Positions 1-5,803 of a stretch of 8,354 nucleotides of DNA are shown here, piece by piece (position 1 is the first letter of the stretch; every line of letters begins with the position of its first letter). The translations under genes and the position numbers were made by a program. The notes under the pieces were generated by a model, which did no database searches, was not told the origin of the DNA, and saw only the letters and a program-made list of their open reading frames with translations. Source of the DNA: Clostridiales bacterium (GTDB lineage Bacteria > Bacillota > Clostridia > Oscillospirales > Oscillospiraceae); contig JAJQET010000221.1 of assembly GCA_021201515.1 (NCBI GenBank), positions 1-8,354 of the forward strand, written 5' to 3'.

Positions 1-6
1 ATTATA
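1..6 (-). promoter_or_regulatory. Possible extended -10 box at the left edge
   Basis: On the minus strand the first six positions read TATAAT preceded by TGG, which fits an extended -10 element (TGnTATAAT). No good -35 hexamer is seen 16-18 bases upstream (TCCTCA at 17). It would serve a gene lying left of the window, separate from the ruv operon. The gene cannot be seen, so this is only a possible promoter. Confidence 0.3.
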
Positions 7-75
7 CCATAAAGTGAAGGATATGAGGAGAGTTTTTAGAGGTTACCTTAAGTTGATGACATTGCCCTCCAGGGG

Positions 76-105
76 CTCCATTTCTTGCTCCGTCAAGAAA
101 TGGAG
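76..105. repeat. Perfect 12-bp inverted repeat (hairpin) downstream of ruvB
   Basis: Positions 76-87 (CTCCATTTCTTG) and 94-105 (CAAGAAATGGAG) are exact reverse complements around a 6-base loop. No run of T follows on either strand, so it does not look like a simple intrinsic terminator. It lies next to a second perfect hairpin (116-144). Role unknown; it may help end the ruv transcript or protect its 3' end from exonucleases. Confidence 0.5.
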
Positions 106-113
106 GAAAGAAT

Positions 114-155
114 GCGGACAGCATGGCGCTCTGCCATGCTGTCCGTCAGATTTTT
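114..155. terminator. Hairpin terminator after the ruv operon
   Basis: GGACAGCATGGC (116-127) pairs exactly with GCCATGCTGTCC (133-144) around a 5-base loop; C115-G145 extends the stem. On the plus strand TTTTT follows at 151-155 after a short gap. On the minus strand, the direction of ruvB, the hairpin lies about 35 bases past the stop codon and is followed by a weak T-rich stretch. It is probably the transcription end of the ruv operon, perhaps used from both sides. The U-tracts are imperfect. Confidence 0.5.
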
Positions 156-178
156 ATGCACGTTTGCCGTCTGTCCCC

Positions 179-1228
179 TTAATGGAACAGCGACTGCTGT
201 TCCCCTGGGTAGGGTAAATGCAAATGCTCATAAGCCTTTTGGGTGACGCACCGGCCCCGTGGGGTGCGGGTCAGGATGCCGATCTGCATCAGATAGGGCT
301 CATACATATCCTCCAGGGTCTCAGCGTCCTCGTTGATGGTGGCCGCCAGGGTTTCCAGCCCCACCGGGCCGCCGTGATAGAACTCAATGATGGCCCGCAG
401 CATCCGCCGGTCAATGTCATCCAGCCCCAGATAGTCCACATCCAACGCGCTGAGGGCGTCGTCCGCCACCGAAGCGGTGATGACGCCCCCCGCCTTGACC
501 TGGGCAAAGTCCCGCACCCGCCGGAGGAACCGGTTGGCGATGCGGGGGGTGCCCCGGCTGCGCTTGGCGATCTCCCAAGCCCCGGATTCCTCAATGGGGA
601 CGTTCAGGATGCTGGCGCTGCGCTTCACGATCAGGGCCAGCTCCTCCGGGGTGTACAGCTCCAGCCGCAGCTGCACGCCGAACCGGTCCCGCAGGGGGGC
701 GGACAGGGAGCCAGCCCGTGTGGTGGCCCCGATGAGGGTGAACTTCGGCAGGTCCAGCCGGATGGAGTTGGCGCTGGGGCCCTTGCCGATGATGATGTCC
801 ACCACATAGTCCTCCATGGCGGGATAGAGGATTTCCTCGATGGCCCGATTCATGCGGTGAATCTCATCCACAAATAAAATGTCGTTCTCGGAGAGGTTGG
901 TCAGCAGCGCCACCAGGTCCCCCGGCTTCTCCATGGCGGGGCCGGAGGTGATGCGGATGTTGACCCCCATCTCGTGGGCGATGATGCCGGCCAGGGTGGT
1001 TTTGCCCAGGCCAGGGGGGCCGTGGAGCAGGACGTGGTCCAACGGCTCCTCCCGCAGCTTCGCCGCCTGAATGAAGATGTCCAGGTTGCCCTTGGCCTTT
1101 TCCTGGCCGATGTATTCCTGCAGCCGCTGGGGGCGGAGGGAGTACTCCCCCTCGTCCTCCCGGAGGAGGGAGGAGGTGACAAGGGGCTCCTGGGCAAATA
1201 CGCCCTCGTCGCTGTTTGTGATTGCCAT
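179..1228 (-). CDS. ruvB: Holliday junction branch-migration ATPase RuvB
   Basis: RuvB is the hexameric AAA+ motor that, with RuvA, drives branch migration of Holliday junctions in recombinational repair in the cytoplasm. The 349 residues are full length for the family. Visible motifs are Walker [10 protein letters not shown] (70-78), Walker B LFVDEIHR (118-125), sensor 1 GATTRAG (167-173), PLRDRFG with the arginine finger (178-184), and the C-terminal winged helix with [11 protein letters not shown] (285-295). The N-terminus is about 15 residues longer than in short RuvB proteins. The ATG at 1228 has GGGAGG 6 bases upstream. It is the last gene of ruvC-ruvA-ruvB, 18 bases after ruvA, and so is probably co-transcribed from the LexA-box promoter before ruvC. 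Identification is secure. Confidence 0.98.
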   Translation of the reverse strand: MAITNSDEGVFAQEPLVTSSLLREDEGEYSLRPQRLQEYIGQEKAKGNLDIFIQAAKLREEPLDHVLLHGPPGLGKTTLAGIIAHEMGVNIRITSGPAMEKPGDLVALLTNLSENDILFVDEIHRMNRAIEEILYPAMEDYVVDIIIGKGPSANSIRLDLPKFTLIGATTRAGSLSAPLRDRFGVQLRLELYTPEELALIVKRSASILNVPIEESGAWEIAKRSRGTPRIANRFLRRVRDFAQVKAGGVITASVADDALSALDVDYLGLDDIDRRMLRAIIEFYHGGPVGLETLAATINEDAETLEDMYEPYLMQIGILTRTPRGRCVTQKAYEHLHLPYPGEQQSLFH

Positions 1229-1246
1229 GGTGCGCCTCCCTTCCGC

Positions 1247-1855
1247 TTATTTCGCAAGGCGTTTCAGCGCCTGTTTCACCAACTCCTCCAGGGTCAGGGC
1301 GGAGACGTCCAGCCCCTTCAGCGCGGCGTTGATTTCATTCTGATGGTAGCCCAGCACCTGGAGGGCCGCGCCGGCCTCGGAGAGCTTGTCCTCCGGAATG
1401 ACGGTGTCCACACTGGCGGGGGAGACGCCGCCGTTTTGGAACTGGGCGTCCTGCTCCTTCGCCAGCTTGTCCTTCAGCTCCAGCACGATGCGCTGGGCCA
1501 GCTTCTTCCCCACCCCGGCGGCGGCGGTCAGCGCCTTCAGGTCGCCGGTGATGATGGTCAGGGCCAGATTGGAGGGGGCGGAGGTGGAGAGGATGGACAA
1601 CGCAGCCTTCGGCCCCACGCCGGACACCGAGGTCAGCAGCAGGAACAGGTTCCGCTCCTCCTCCGTGGCGAAGCCGTAGAGGGTCACATCGTCCTCCTTC
1701 ACTGCCAGATGGGTAAAGAGCTTTGCCTTCTCCCCCTGATGGATGGTGGAGAGGGTGAAGTTGGTGGTCTTGCAGGCATAGCCCACGCCGCCGCAGTCGA
1801 TGACCGCCAGGTAGGGCGCAATATGGGTCACCGTTCCGTAAAGATAGTAAAACAT
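1247..1855 (-). CDS. ruvA: Holliday junction DNA-binding protein RuvA
   Basis: RuvA is the tetrameric junction-binding subunit that holds the crossover in a square-planar form and loads RuvB. The protein is 202 residues, the usual length. It has an N-terminal OB fold starting MFYYLYGTV, the acidic pin around E54-D55-D56, two helix-hairpin-helix motifs (VSGVGPKAA near 77-85, AAGVGKKLAQ near 112-121), and a C-terminal RuvB-binding domain (about 155-202, with ALQVLGY) after a flexible linker. The frame stays open upstream to 1936, but the ATG at 1855 is chosen because the family begins MFYYLxG and GAGG lies 8 bases before it; the longer start would overlap the end of ruvC. It sits 52 bases after ruvC and 18 before ruvB, in one operon. 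Confidence 0.97.
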   Translation of the reverse strand: MFYYLYGTVTHIAPYLAVIDCGGVGYACKTTNFTLSTIHQGEKAKLFTHLAVKEDDVTLYGFATEEERNLFLLLTSVSGVGPKAALSILSTSAPSNLALTIITGDLKALTAAAGVGKKLAQRIVLELKDKLAKEQDAQFQNGGVSPASVDTVIPEDKLSEAGAALQVLGYHQNEINAALKGLDVSALTLEELVKQALKRLAK

Positions 1856-1907
1856 AGTAAAAACCTCATTGTTCAGGCAAATTTGGCAGTTTTCGGAAGA
1901 GAAATGA

Positions 1908-2429
1908 CTACCTGGTGTCATACTTGGCGGGGTCAAAGTCCCGCTCCGTATTCAGCAGGCTGGTGGCGGCCCGGCTGTGGCAGATGGCCAGGGCCAGGGC
2001 GTCGGCGGCGTCGTCCGGGTGGGGCAGCTGCTGCATCCGGAGGAGCCGCTGGGTCATCAGCATGACCTGCTTCTTCTCCGCCTTTCCGTACCCGGTGACC
2101 GCCTGCTTCACCTGGTTGGGGGTGTACTCAAACACGGGGACGCCGTGTTCCTCTGCCGCCAGCAAAATCACCCCCCGCCCGTGGGCCACGGCGATGCCGG
2201 TGGTGATGTTCTTGCTGAAAAACAGCTCCTCAATGGCGATCTCATCCGGGGCATAGGTGTCCAGCAGCTCCCCCATATCCTGATGGATCTGCAGGAGCCG
2301 GGCGGACAGGGGGATACCGGCGGGGGTCGTGATGACCCCGTAGCGAATCAGAGTGTTTTTGGCCCGCTCCGCCTGAATGACCCCGAAGCCAATGGTGGCC
2401 ACACCCGGGTCAATGCCCATAATCACCAT
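1908..2429 (-). CDS. ruvC: Crossover junction endodeoxyribonuclease RuvC
   Basis: RuvC is the dimeric Mg2+-dependent nuclease that cuts Holliday junctions symmetrically after RuvAB branch migration. At 173 residues it matches the family. The four acidic metal ligands of the RNase H-like fold are visible: D7 in GIDPG, E67 in AIEELFF, and D140 and D143 in DDAADALALAI. It is the first gene of the ruv operon. The chosen ATG at 2429 has an AGGAAG element about 11 bases upstream, slightly far; an in-frame ATG at codon 4 is possible but gives an unusually short lead into the first strand. It is transcribed from the promoter at 2485-2513, which contains a LexA-type box. Confidence 0.97.
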   Translation of the reverse strand: MVIMGIDPGVATIGFGVIQAERAKNTLIRYGVITTPAGIPLSARLLQIHQDMGELLDTYAPDEIAIEELFFSKNITTGIAVAHGRGVILLAAEEHGVPVFEYTPNQVKQAVTGYGKAEKKQVMLMTQRLLRMQQLPHPDDAADALALAICHSRAATSLLNTERDFDPAKYDTR

Positions 2430-2484
2430 CTGTATGGTATCTTCCTTTCCGGCCTTTCCACAGGCTGCAAAATCGGTCTATCTG

Positions 2485-2513
2485 ATTATAGCACAGAACA
2501 AACGTTCCGTAAA
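2485..2513 (-). promoter_or_regulatory. ruvC-ruvA-ruvB promoter
   Basis: On the minus strand TTTACG (-35, 2513-2508) and TATAAT (-10, 2490-2485) are separated by exactly 17 bases, and TGC before the -10 gives an extended element. The start of transcription would be near 2478, about 50 bases before ruvC. The -35 is 4/6 and the -10 6/6 to consensus. The spacer carries the LexA-type palindrome, so repression by occlusion of RNA polymerase is expected. Confidence 0.85.
2495..2508. promoter_or_regulatory. LexA (SOS) box in the ruv promoter
   Basis: The sequence AGAACAAACGTTCC matches the Bacillus-type LexA/DinR box CGAACRNRYGTTYC at 13 of 14 positions, only the first base differing; the core is a perfect GAAC-N4-GTTC palindrome. 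It fills the spacer between the -35 and -10 of the ruvC promoter, a typical repressor position. Control of ruvAB by LexA is established in Bacillus subtilis. SOS control of this operon is inferred from the match and position. Confidence 0.75.
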
Positions 2514-2521
2514 GGGTGGGG

Positions 2522-2550
2522 TTTACGAATTCTTTCCGCTGTGCTAAAAT
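2522..2550 (+). promoter_or_regulatory. ridA promoter
   Basis: TTTACG (-35, 2522-2527) and TAAAAT (-10, 2545-2550) are 17 bases apart, with TGC just before the -10. Transcription would start near 2557, about 28 bases ahead of the ridA ATG. Its -35 lies only 8 bases from the divergent ruvC -35, so the two promoters are back to back. Confidence 0.75.
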
Positions 2551-2584
2551 AGAGGCACCAACATCGAAAAGGAGCCTGATTCTT

Positions 2585-2962
2585 ATGTCTACCGTCATTA
2601 CTGCAACCAACGCCCCCGCCGCCCTCGGCCCTTATTCCCACGCCATCCTGACGGGGAATACCCTGTTCACCTCCGGCCAGGTGCCGCTGGTGCCGGAGAC
2701 CGGCGTCTTGGCCGGGGATACCATCGAGGCCCAGGCGGAGCAGGTGTTCCGGAACCTGGAGAGCGTCCTGGCCGCCGCGGGCATGACCTTTGCCAACGTG
2801 GTGAAAACCACCGTGTTCCTCACCGACCTGGCCGACTTCGCCGCCATGAACGCCATTTACGCCACCCGGTTCCCGGAGAATCCTCCCGCCCGTTCCTGCG
2901 TGCAGGTGGCGAAGCTGCCCGCTGGCGCAAAGATGGAGATGGAACTGGTCGCCGTAAAGTGA
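2585..2962 (+). CDS. ridA: RidA-family reactive enamine/imine deaminase
   Basis: RidA (YjgF/YER057c/UK114) hydrolyses reactive enamine and imine intermediates, such as 2-aminoacrylate released by PLP-dependent serine/threonine dehydratases, to 2-keto acids and ammonia. It acts in the cytoplasm as a homotrimer. The 125 residues are the normal length. Diagnostic features are GPYSHA with Y17, TSGQVP (29-34), the catalytic arginine R103 in PARSCVQVAKLP, and E120 in the C-terminal MEMELVAV. The frame is open from 2516, but the ATG at 2585 has AAGGAG 10 bases upstream and matches the family start; the longer start would fall inside the promoter. It appears monocistronic, with its own promoter and terminator. 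Confidence 0.95.
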   Translation: MSTVITATNAPAALGPYSHAILTGNTLFTSGQVPLVPETGVLAGDTIEAQAEQVFRNLESVLAAAGMTFANVVKTTVFLTDLADFAAMNAIYATRFPENPPARSCVQVAKLPAGAKMEMELVAVK

Positions 2963-2988
2963 GCCGGCCTTTGGTTACCCCAAAACAG

Positions 2989-3038
2989 ACGCATCCGCCC
3001 CGCGCTTTTGGAAGCAAAGGGCGGATGCGTTGTTTTTT
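2989..3038 (+). terminator. ridA intrinsic terminator, possibly bidirectional
   Basis: ACGCATCCGCCC (2989-3000) pairs exactly with GGGCGGATGCGT (3019-3030). The 18-base loop contains a minor GCTT/AAGC stem, and TGTTTTTT follows at 3031-3038. It lies 26 bases after ridA. On the minus strand the same stem is followed by a short TTTT, so it may also end the converging dehydrogenase transcript. Confidence 0.85.
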
Positions 3039-3074
3039 GCCTATTTTTCGCGGTGGCGGCAATGGCCGCTCCGT

Positions 3075-4052
3075 TCAAAGGATGGTCTGACAGGTGCCGG
3101 TGGCCAGCACTGAGCAGATGCCCTCTATGCCGCACTGCACCATGCTGGCAACCGCGGCGTCGGTGTAAAAGGCCATGTGCTGCGTCATGACCACATTTGG
3201 AAACTGGCGCAGGTAAGCCATAGACCGGTTGCTGATGATTTCATCCCGGCGGTTTAAATGATAAATGCCTTCCTCATGCTCGAAGCAGTCCAGGCCCAAA
3301 CCGCCGATTTTCTGCCCCTCAATGCCGGCGATCAGGGCGTCGGTATCCATCAAAGCGCCCCGGGCGCAGTTAATCAGAATCACGCCGTCCTTCATTTTTC
3401 CAATCGCACCGCCGTCGATCATATGGCGTGTCTCTTCGTTCAGGTTGAGATGGACCGAAATGATGTCGCACTCCTGATAAATCGTTTCCAGATCCGTATA
3501 GGTCAGCCACTGGGACGCCGCCCCGTGATATGCGTCATAGCCCAGGACCCGGCATCCAAAGCCAGAGAGGATTTTTGCGACCTGGGTTCCGATGCGCCCG
3601 GTGCCCAGAATCCCCACGGTCAGGCAGCGTATTTCCCGCCCGTAGAGCCCCTGCAGGGAGTAGTCGTTCACCTGGGCACGCCACAGGGCGGCCTTGTAGT
3701 GCCGGATGCAGAGGAGCATCAGCATCACCGTATATTCCGCCACACCGTTGGGGTCATAGCGGGCATTGCAGACAGGCAGACCGATTTCCTTCGCGTGGGC
3801 CAGGTCAATGTGATCATAGCCGATGGTGCGGGTTGCAAGGCACCGCACCCCTATCCCCTTGTAGGCGTCCAAAAGGGCTGCGTCAATTCTGCCCTGGCCG
3901 AGCATGGTTACGCCGCTGCACCCTTCCGCCAGGGCGGCGTTTTCCATCGTCGGAACCTGCTCCGTCAGAATCAGTTCCACGTCAAAGCGTTTGGCGCAGC
4001 GGTCAAACTCCGCCCGCTCATCGTCCCGCACTTCATAAGCAAGTATTTTCAT
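3075..4052 (-). CDS. D-2-hydroxyacid dehydrogenase (D-lactate dehydrogenase/VanH-like)
   Basis: This NAD-dependent enzyme of the D-isomer 2-hydroxyacid dehydrogenase family is expected to reduce a 2-keto acid (pyruvate or an aromatic/branched 2-keto acid) to the D-2-hydroxyacid with NADH, in the cytoplasm. The 325 residues are full length. The nucleotide-binding GTGRIG (150-155) is followed by D173, the residue that favours NAD. Catalytic R231 (NCARG), E260 (FEHEEG) and H292 (TQHMAFYT) lie at the spacing of R235/E264/H296 in lactobacillar D-LDH. The overall pattern (TRTIGYDHID, AEYTVMLML) also resembles VanH, but no vanA or vanX homologue is present. The frame is open from 4082; the ATG at 4052 is chosen for AGGAGG 7 bases upstream. 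It is divergent from a Crp/Fnr regulator whose likely operator sits at about -42. Substrate is not decidable here. Confidence 0.9.
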   Translation of the reverse strand: MKILAYEVRDDERAEFDRCAKRFDVELILTEQVPTMENAALAEGCSGVTMLGQGRIDAALLDAYKGIGVRCLATRTIGYDHIDLAHAKEIGLPVCNARYDPNGVAEYTVMLMLLCIRHYKAALWRAQVNDYSLQGLYGREIRCLTVGILGTGRIGTQVAKILSGFGCRVLGYDAYHGAASQWLTYTDLETIYQECDIISVHLNLNEETRHMIDGGAIGKMKDGVILINCARGALMDTDALIAGIEGQKIGGLGLDCFEHEEGIYHLNRRDEIISNRSMAYLRQFPNVVMTQHMAFYTDAAVASMVQCGIEGICSVLATGTCQTIL

Positions 4053-4075
4053 ACCGGCACCTCCTGAAAAATCTG

Positions 4076-4105
4076 TTTGCATTATAGTCCCGGTTATGCT
4101 ATCTT
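4076..4105 (+). promoter_or_regulatory. Tentative promoter of the Crp/Fnr gene
   Basis: TTTGCA (4076-4081) and TATCTT (4100-4105), 18 bases apart, are each 4/6 to consensus. A start near 4112 would lie inside the palindrome at 4109-4124, so the regulator could repress itself. Another weak -10-like element, TATAGA, lies at 4114-4119. Tentative. Confidence 0.35.
4081..4086 (-). promoter_or_regulatory. -10 box of the dehydrogenase promoter (no -35)
   Basis: On the minus strand TATAAT (4086-4081) is a perfect -10 box placed about 29 bases before the dehydrogenase ATG, with transcription starting near 4074. The hexamer 17 bases upstream (ATTTAA) is not a -35 box. A consensus -10 with no -35, and a palindrome centred near -42, is the signature of a class II activator-dependent promoter. 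Confidence 0.6.
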
Positions 4106-4127
4106 AAATGTCATATAGATGACAATT
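4106..4127. promoter_or_regulatory. Predicted Crp/Fnr-type operator between dehydrogenase and regulator genes
   Basis: The core at 4109-4124 is the perfect palindrome TGTCAT-ATAG-ATGACA; after one mismatch on each side, two further A-T pairs extend it. Written as TGTCA-N6-TGACA it has the same layout as Crp/Fnr sites (TGTGA-N6-TCACA in E. coli Crp). It is centred near -42.5 from the predicted dehydrogenase start, close to the class II position -41.5. It lies 19 bases before the regulator ATG, where binding could limit the regulator's own expression. The binding protein is inferred from adjacency. Confidence 0.65.
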
Positions 4128-4142
4128 CAGGGAGGAAACGGC

Positions 4143-4793
4143 ATGGAAATCAAGTTTTCAAATGAGGAAATGGGGCTGCTCTCCCAGGCGGGCTACCTGC
4201 GCCAGTTTGCCCGGAACGAACTGATCTATCTGGAGGGGGACGTGGCCAATACGCTGTGCATCATCCGGGAAGGGCGGGTGCGCATCATGCTCAGTACGCC
4301 GGAGGGGGAGGAGTTGACGGTGGAAATCGTGGAAAAAGGGCGGCTCTTCGGGGAATCGTCCTTTTTGAGCAAAAGCCTGCGGCCCACCACCGTCACGGCG
4401 GTCACAGAGGTGGAGCTGATTTGCTGCACCATCCCGCAGTTGATTCCCTGTCTGTGCCAGAACCCGGACCTTTTGACCAAATTGTTGCAGCACTGCTCGG
4501 AGACGATGAACCATCTGTCCTACTCCCTCCATTCCTTCCGCTTTCTGAACCGATACCAGCGCATTGCGTCTTTCCTGTTGACAGAGACCGGAACGGATAA
4601 TCCGGACAAGGAGATTACAGGCCAGTGCCTGCCCTATACCCACGATGAAATCGCCATGTGCCTGGGCCTGGCCCGGCCCACCGTCAGTCAGGTGTTAAAG
4701 GAATTTGAGCGCAGGGGGTATGTCCGGTGCGCCTATGGGCGGGTTTATATCCTGGACAGAACGGCGCTGGAACAGGCGGTCAGCGCGATTTAA
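4143..4793 (+). CDS. Crp/Fnr-family transcriptional regulator
   Basis: A 216-residue regulator with an N-terminal cyclic-nucleotide-binding-type beta roll (about 1-115), a dimerisation helix (about 108-140) and a C-terminal winged helix (about 140-216). The recognition region is HDEIAMCLGLARPTVSQVLKEF (from 167, helix near 177-188). In the ligand pocket FGESSF (69-74) and R80 correspond to the phosphate-binding GE and R of Crp, so a nucleotide-like ligand is possible, but the family also senses other signals. There is no N-terminal Fnr-type cysteine cluster; C94, C95, C103, C105 and C118 are grouped in the linker between roll and helix. The ATG at 4143 is preferred over 4119 because AGGGAGG lies 7 bases upstream. 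It is divergent from the dehydrogenase and upstream of the SDR gene, and probably regulates one or both. Confidence 0.9.
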   Translation: MEIKFSNEEMGLLSQAGYLRQFARNELIYLEGDVANTLCIIREGRVRIMLSTPEGEELTVEIVEKGRLFGESSFLSKSLRPTTVTAVTEVELICCTIPQLIPCLCQNPDLLTKLLQHCSETMNHLSYSLHSFRFLNRYQRIASFLLTETGTDNPDKEITGQCLPYTHDEIAMCLGLARPTVSQVLKEFERRGYVRCAYGRVYILDRTALEQAVSAI

Positions 4794-4813
4794 AATTGCA
4801 AGTCCTGATTCAT

Positions 4814-4875
4814 TTGTGAAATGCTTGACAATCCATACAGGATACGGTATACTGATTTCGTCAAAAATTTCACAA
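4814..4875. promoter_or_regulatory. Operator-like sites flanking the SDR promoter
   Basis: TTGTGAAAT (4814-4822) and its exact reverse complement ATTTCACAA (4867-4875) bracket the SDR promoter, with centres 53 bases apart, about five helical turns. The upstream copy also forms TGTGA-N6-TGACA (4815-4830), the same format as the palindrome at 4109-4124. Its right half is part of the -35 TTGACA, so only the left half is independent evidence. The position over the -35 suggests repression, possibly with looping to the downstream half-site. Inferred regulator: the adjacent Crp/Fnr protein. Confidence 0.45.
4825..4853 (+). promoter_or_regulatory. SDR gene promoter
   Basis: TTGACA (4825-4830, perfect) and TATACT (4848-4853, 5/6) are exactly 17 bases apart. 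Transcription would start near 4860, giving a leader of about 60 bases. It gives the SDR gene its own strong promoter despite the upstream regulator gene lying in the same direction. Confidence 0.85.
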
Positions 4876-4920
4876 TAGTATCCCAACCGACACAACCAGT
4901 TTCAAGGAGGACACAACACT

Positions 4921-5685
4921 ATGGGACGTTTGCAGGACAAGGTAGCCATCATCACCGGTGGCAACTCCGGCGTAGGCGCGGCAACAGCCGTTTTGTTCGC
5001 CAGTGAAGGGGCGAAGGTGGTCATCAGCGCCCGCCGGAAGGCCAAGCTGGACGAGGTGGCCGCCCAGATTCAGGCGGCAGGCGGCGAGGTGCTGGCGGTA
5101 GCCACCGACATCTCCAAGCCGGAGGACGCCGACAACCTGATTGCCAAAGCCATCGAAGCCTACGGCAAGGTGGACATTCTGGTGAACAACGCCGGTGTGC
5201 TGGAGGAGGGCCTGAAGCCCATCGACCGGGTCAGCACCGAGGATATGGACCGCATCATTGACACCAACACCAAGGGCACCATGTACTGTATGCGGGCGGC
5301 CAGCAGCAAGATGGCGGAGGCCGGCAACGGCTCCATCGTCAACGTGGCCTCGGTGGCCGGCGTGGTGGGCAACGGCGGCGCGGCCTACGTGGCATCCAAG
5401 TCCGCCATTGTGGGCGTCACCCGTCACACCGCCCTGCGGTTTGCGGGCACCGGCATCCGCTGCAACGCGGTCTGCCCCGGCACCATCGTCACCCCCATGG
5501 TGGCCTCCATGAACCCCGCCAACCTGGACCCGGATATGTTCGGCCAGATGGCGAAGCATGGCGATCTGAGGGTGCAGCCCTGCATGGCAAATGACGTGGC
5601 CAACATCCTCCTCTTCCTGGCCAGCGATGAGTCCAGGGCTATCACCGGTCAGGTCATCGTGTCCGACTTCGGAAGCTCCCTGTAA
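4921..5685 (+). CDS. Short-chain dehydrogenase/reductase (classical SDR)
   Basis: A classical SDR of 254 residues that oxidises or reduces an alcohol/carbonyl substrate with a nicotinamide cofactor in the cytoplasm; the substrate is not identifiable. Motifs are cofactor-binding TGGNSGVG (12-19), D63 in ATDIS, NNAG (89-92), N116, catalytic S144 (NVASVAG), Y156 and K160 in YVASK, and CPGTIVTPM (185-193). R38-R39 after the second strand suggest NADP(H) preference. The usual C-terminal DGG motif is replaced by SDFGSSL. It resembles FabG-like and sugar/alcohol dehydrogenases, but there are no fatty-acid synthesis genes nearby. The ATG has AAGGAGG 10 bases upstream. It follows the Crp/Fnr gene with its own promoter and is followed by a strong terminator. 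Confidence 0.9.
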   Translation: MGRLQDKVAIITGGNSGVGAATAVLFASEGAKVVISARRKAKLDEVAAQIQAAGGEVLAVATDISKPEDADNLIAKAIEAYGKVDILVNNAGVLEEGLKPIDRVSTEDMDRIIDTNTKGTMYCMRAASSKMAEAGNGSIVNVASVAGVVGNGGAAYVASKSAIVGVTRHTALRFAGTGIRCNAVCPGTIVTPMVASMNPANLDPDMFGQMAKHGDLRVQPCMANDVANILLFLASDESRAITGQVIVSDFGSSL

Positions 5686-5700
5686 GAAGTTCCCTATCAT

Positions 5701-5740
5701 AAAAAGCCTCCGGACAGGAACCCCTGTCTGGAGGCTTTTT
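5701..5740. terminator. Bidirectional intrinsic terminator
   Basis: AAAAAGCCTCCGGACAGG (5701-5718) pairs with the complementary arm at 5723-5740 around a 4-base loop, with one G-T pair; each arm ends in a run of A or T. It gives a GC-rich stem followed by TTTTT on both strands. It ends the SDR transcript on the plus strand 15 bases after the stop codon, and the converging membrane-protein operon on the minus strand. Confidence 0.95.
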
Positions 5741-5803
5741 GCGCCCGGAGCCGCCCTGCGGGTGACTCCATTTTGTATATTGATTGTAAGATATTGCGAT
5801 TTG

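Noticed and set aside
14..217. Plus-strand frame of 67 codons at the left edge
   Set aside because: It runs through two perfect hairpins and into the end of ruvB; no family pattern is visible.
974..2065. Long plus-strand open frame (363 codons) opposite ruvB, ruvA and the end of ruvC
   Set aside because: It is glycine/glutamine-rich, lacks a ribosome site and has no recognisable domain; it is the GC-rich shadow of the securely identified ruv genes.
3075..4052. VanH (vancomycin resistance) reading of the dehydrogenase
   Set aside because: The sequence resembles VanH and D-lactate dehydrogenases alike, but there is no D-Ala-D-Lac ligase, VanX or two-component system beside it, so a general 2-hydroxyacid dehydrogenase is the safer call.
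3258..4067. Plus-strand open frame (269 codons) opposite the D-2-hydroxyacid dehydrogenase
   Set aside because: The minus strand shows all catalytic motifs of a full-length enzyme; the plus frame has no motif and no ribosome site.
4870..5700. Minus-strand open frame (276 codons) opposite the SDR gene
   Set aside because: Composition is histidine/glycine-rich in the manner of an antisense shadow, and the SDR on the plus strand has a promoter, ribosome site and complete active site.
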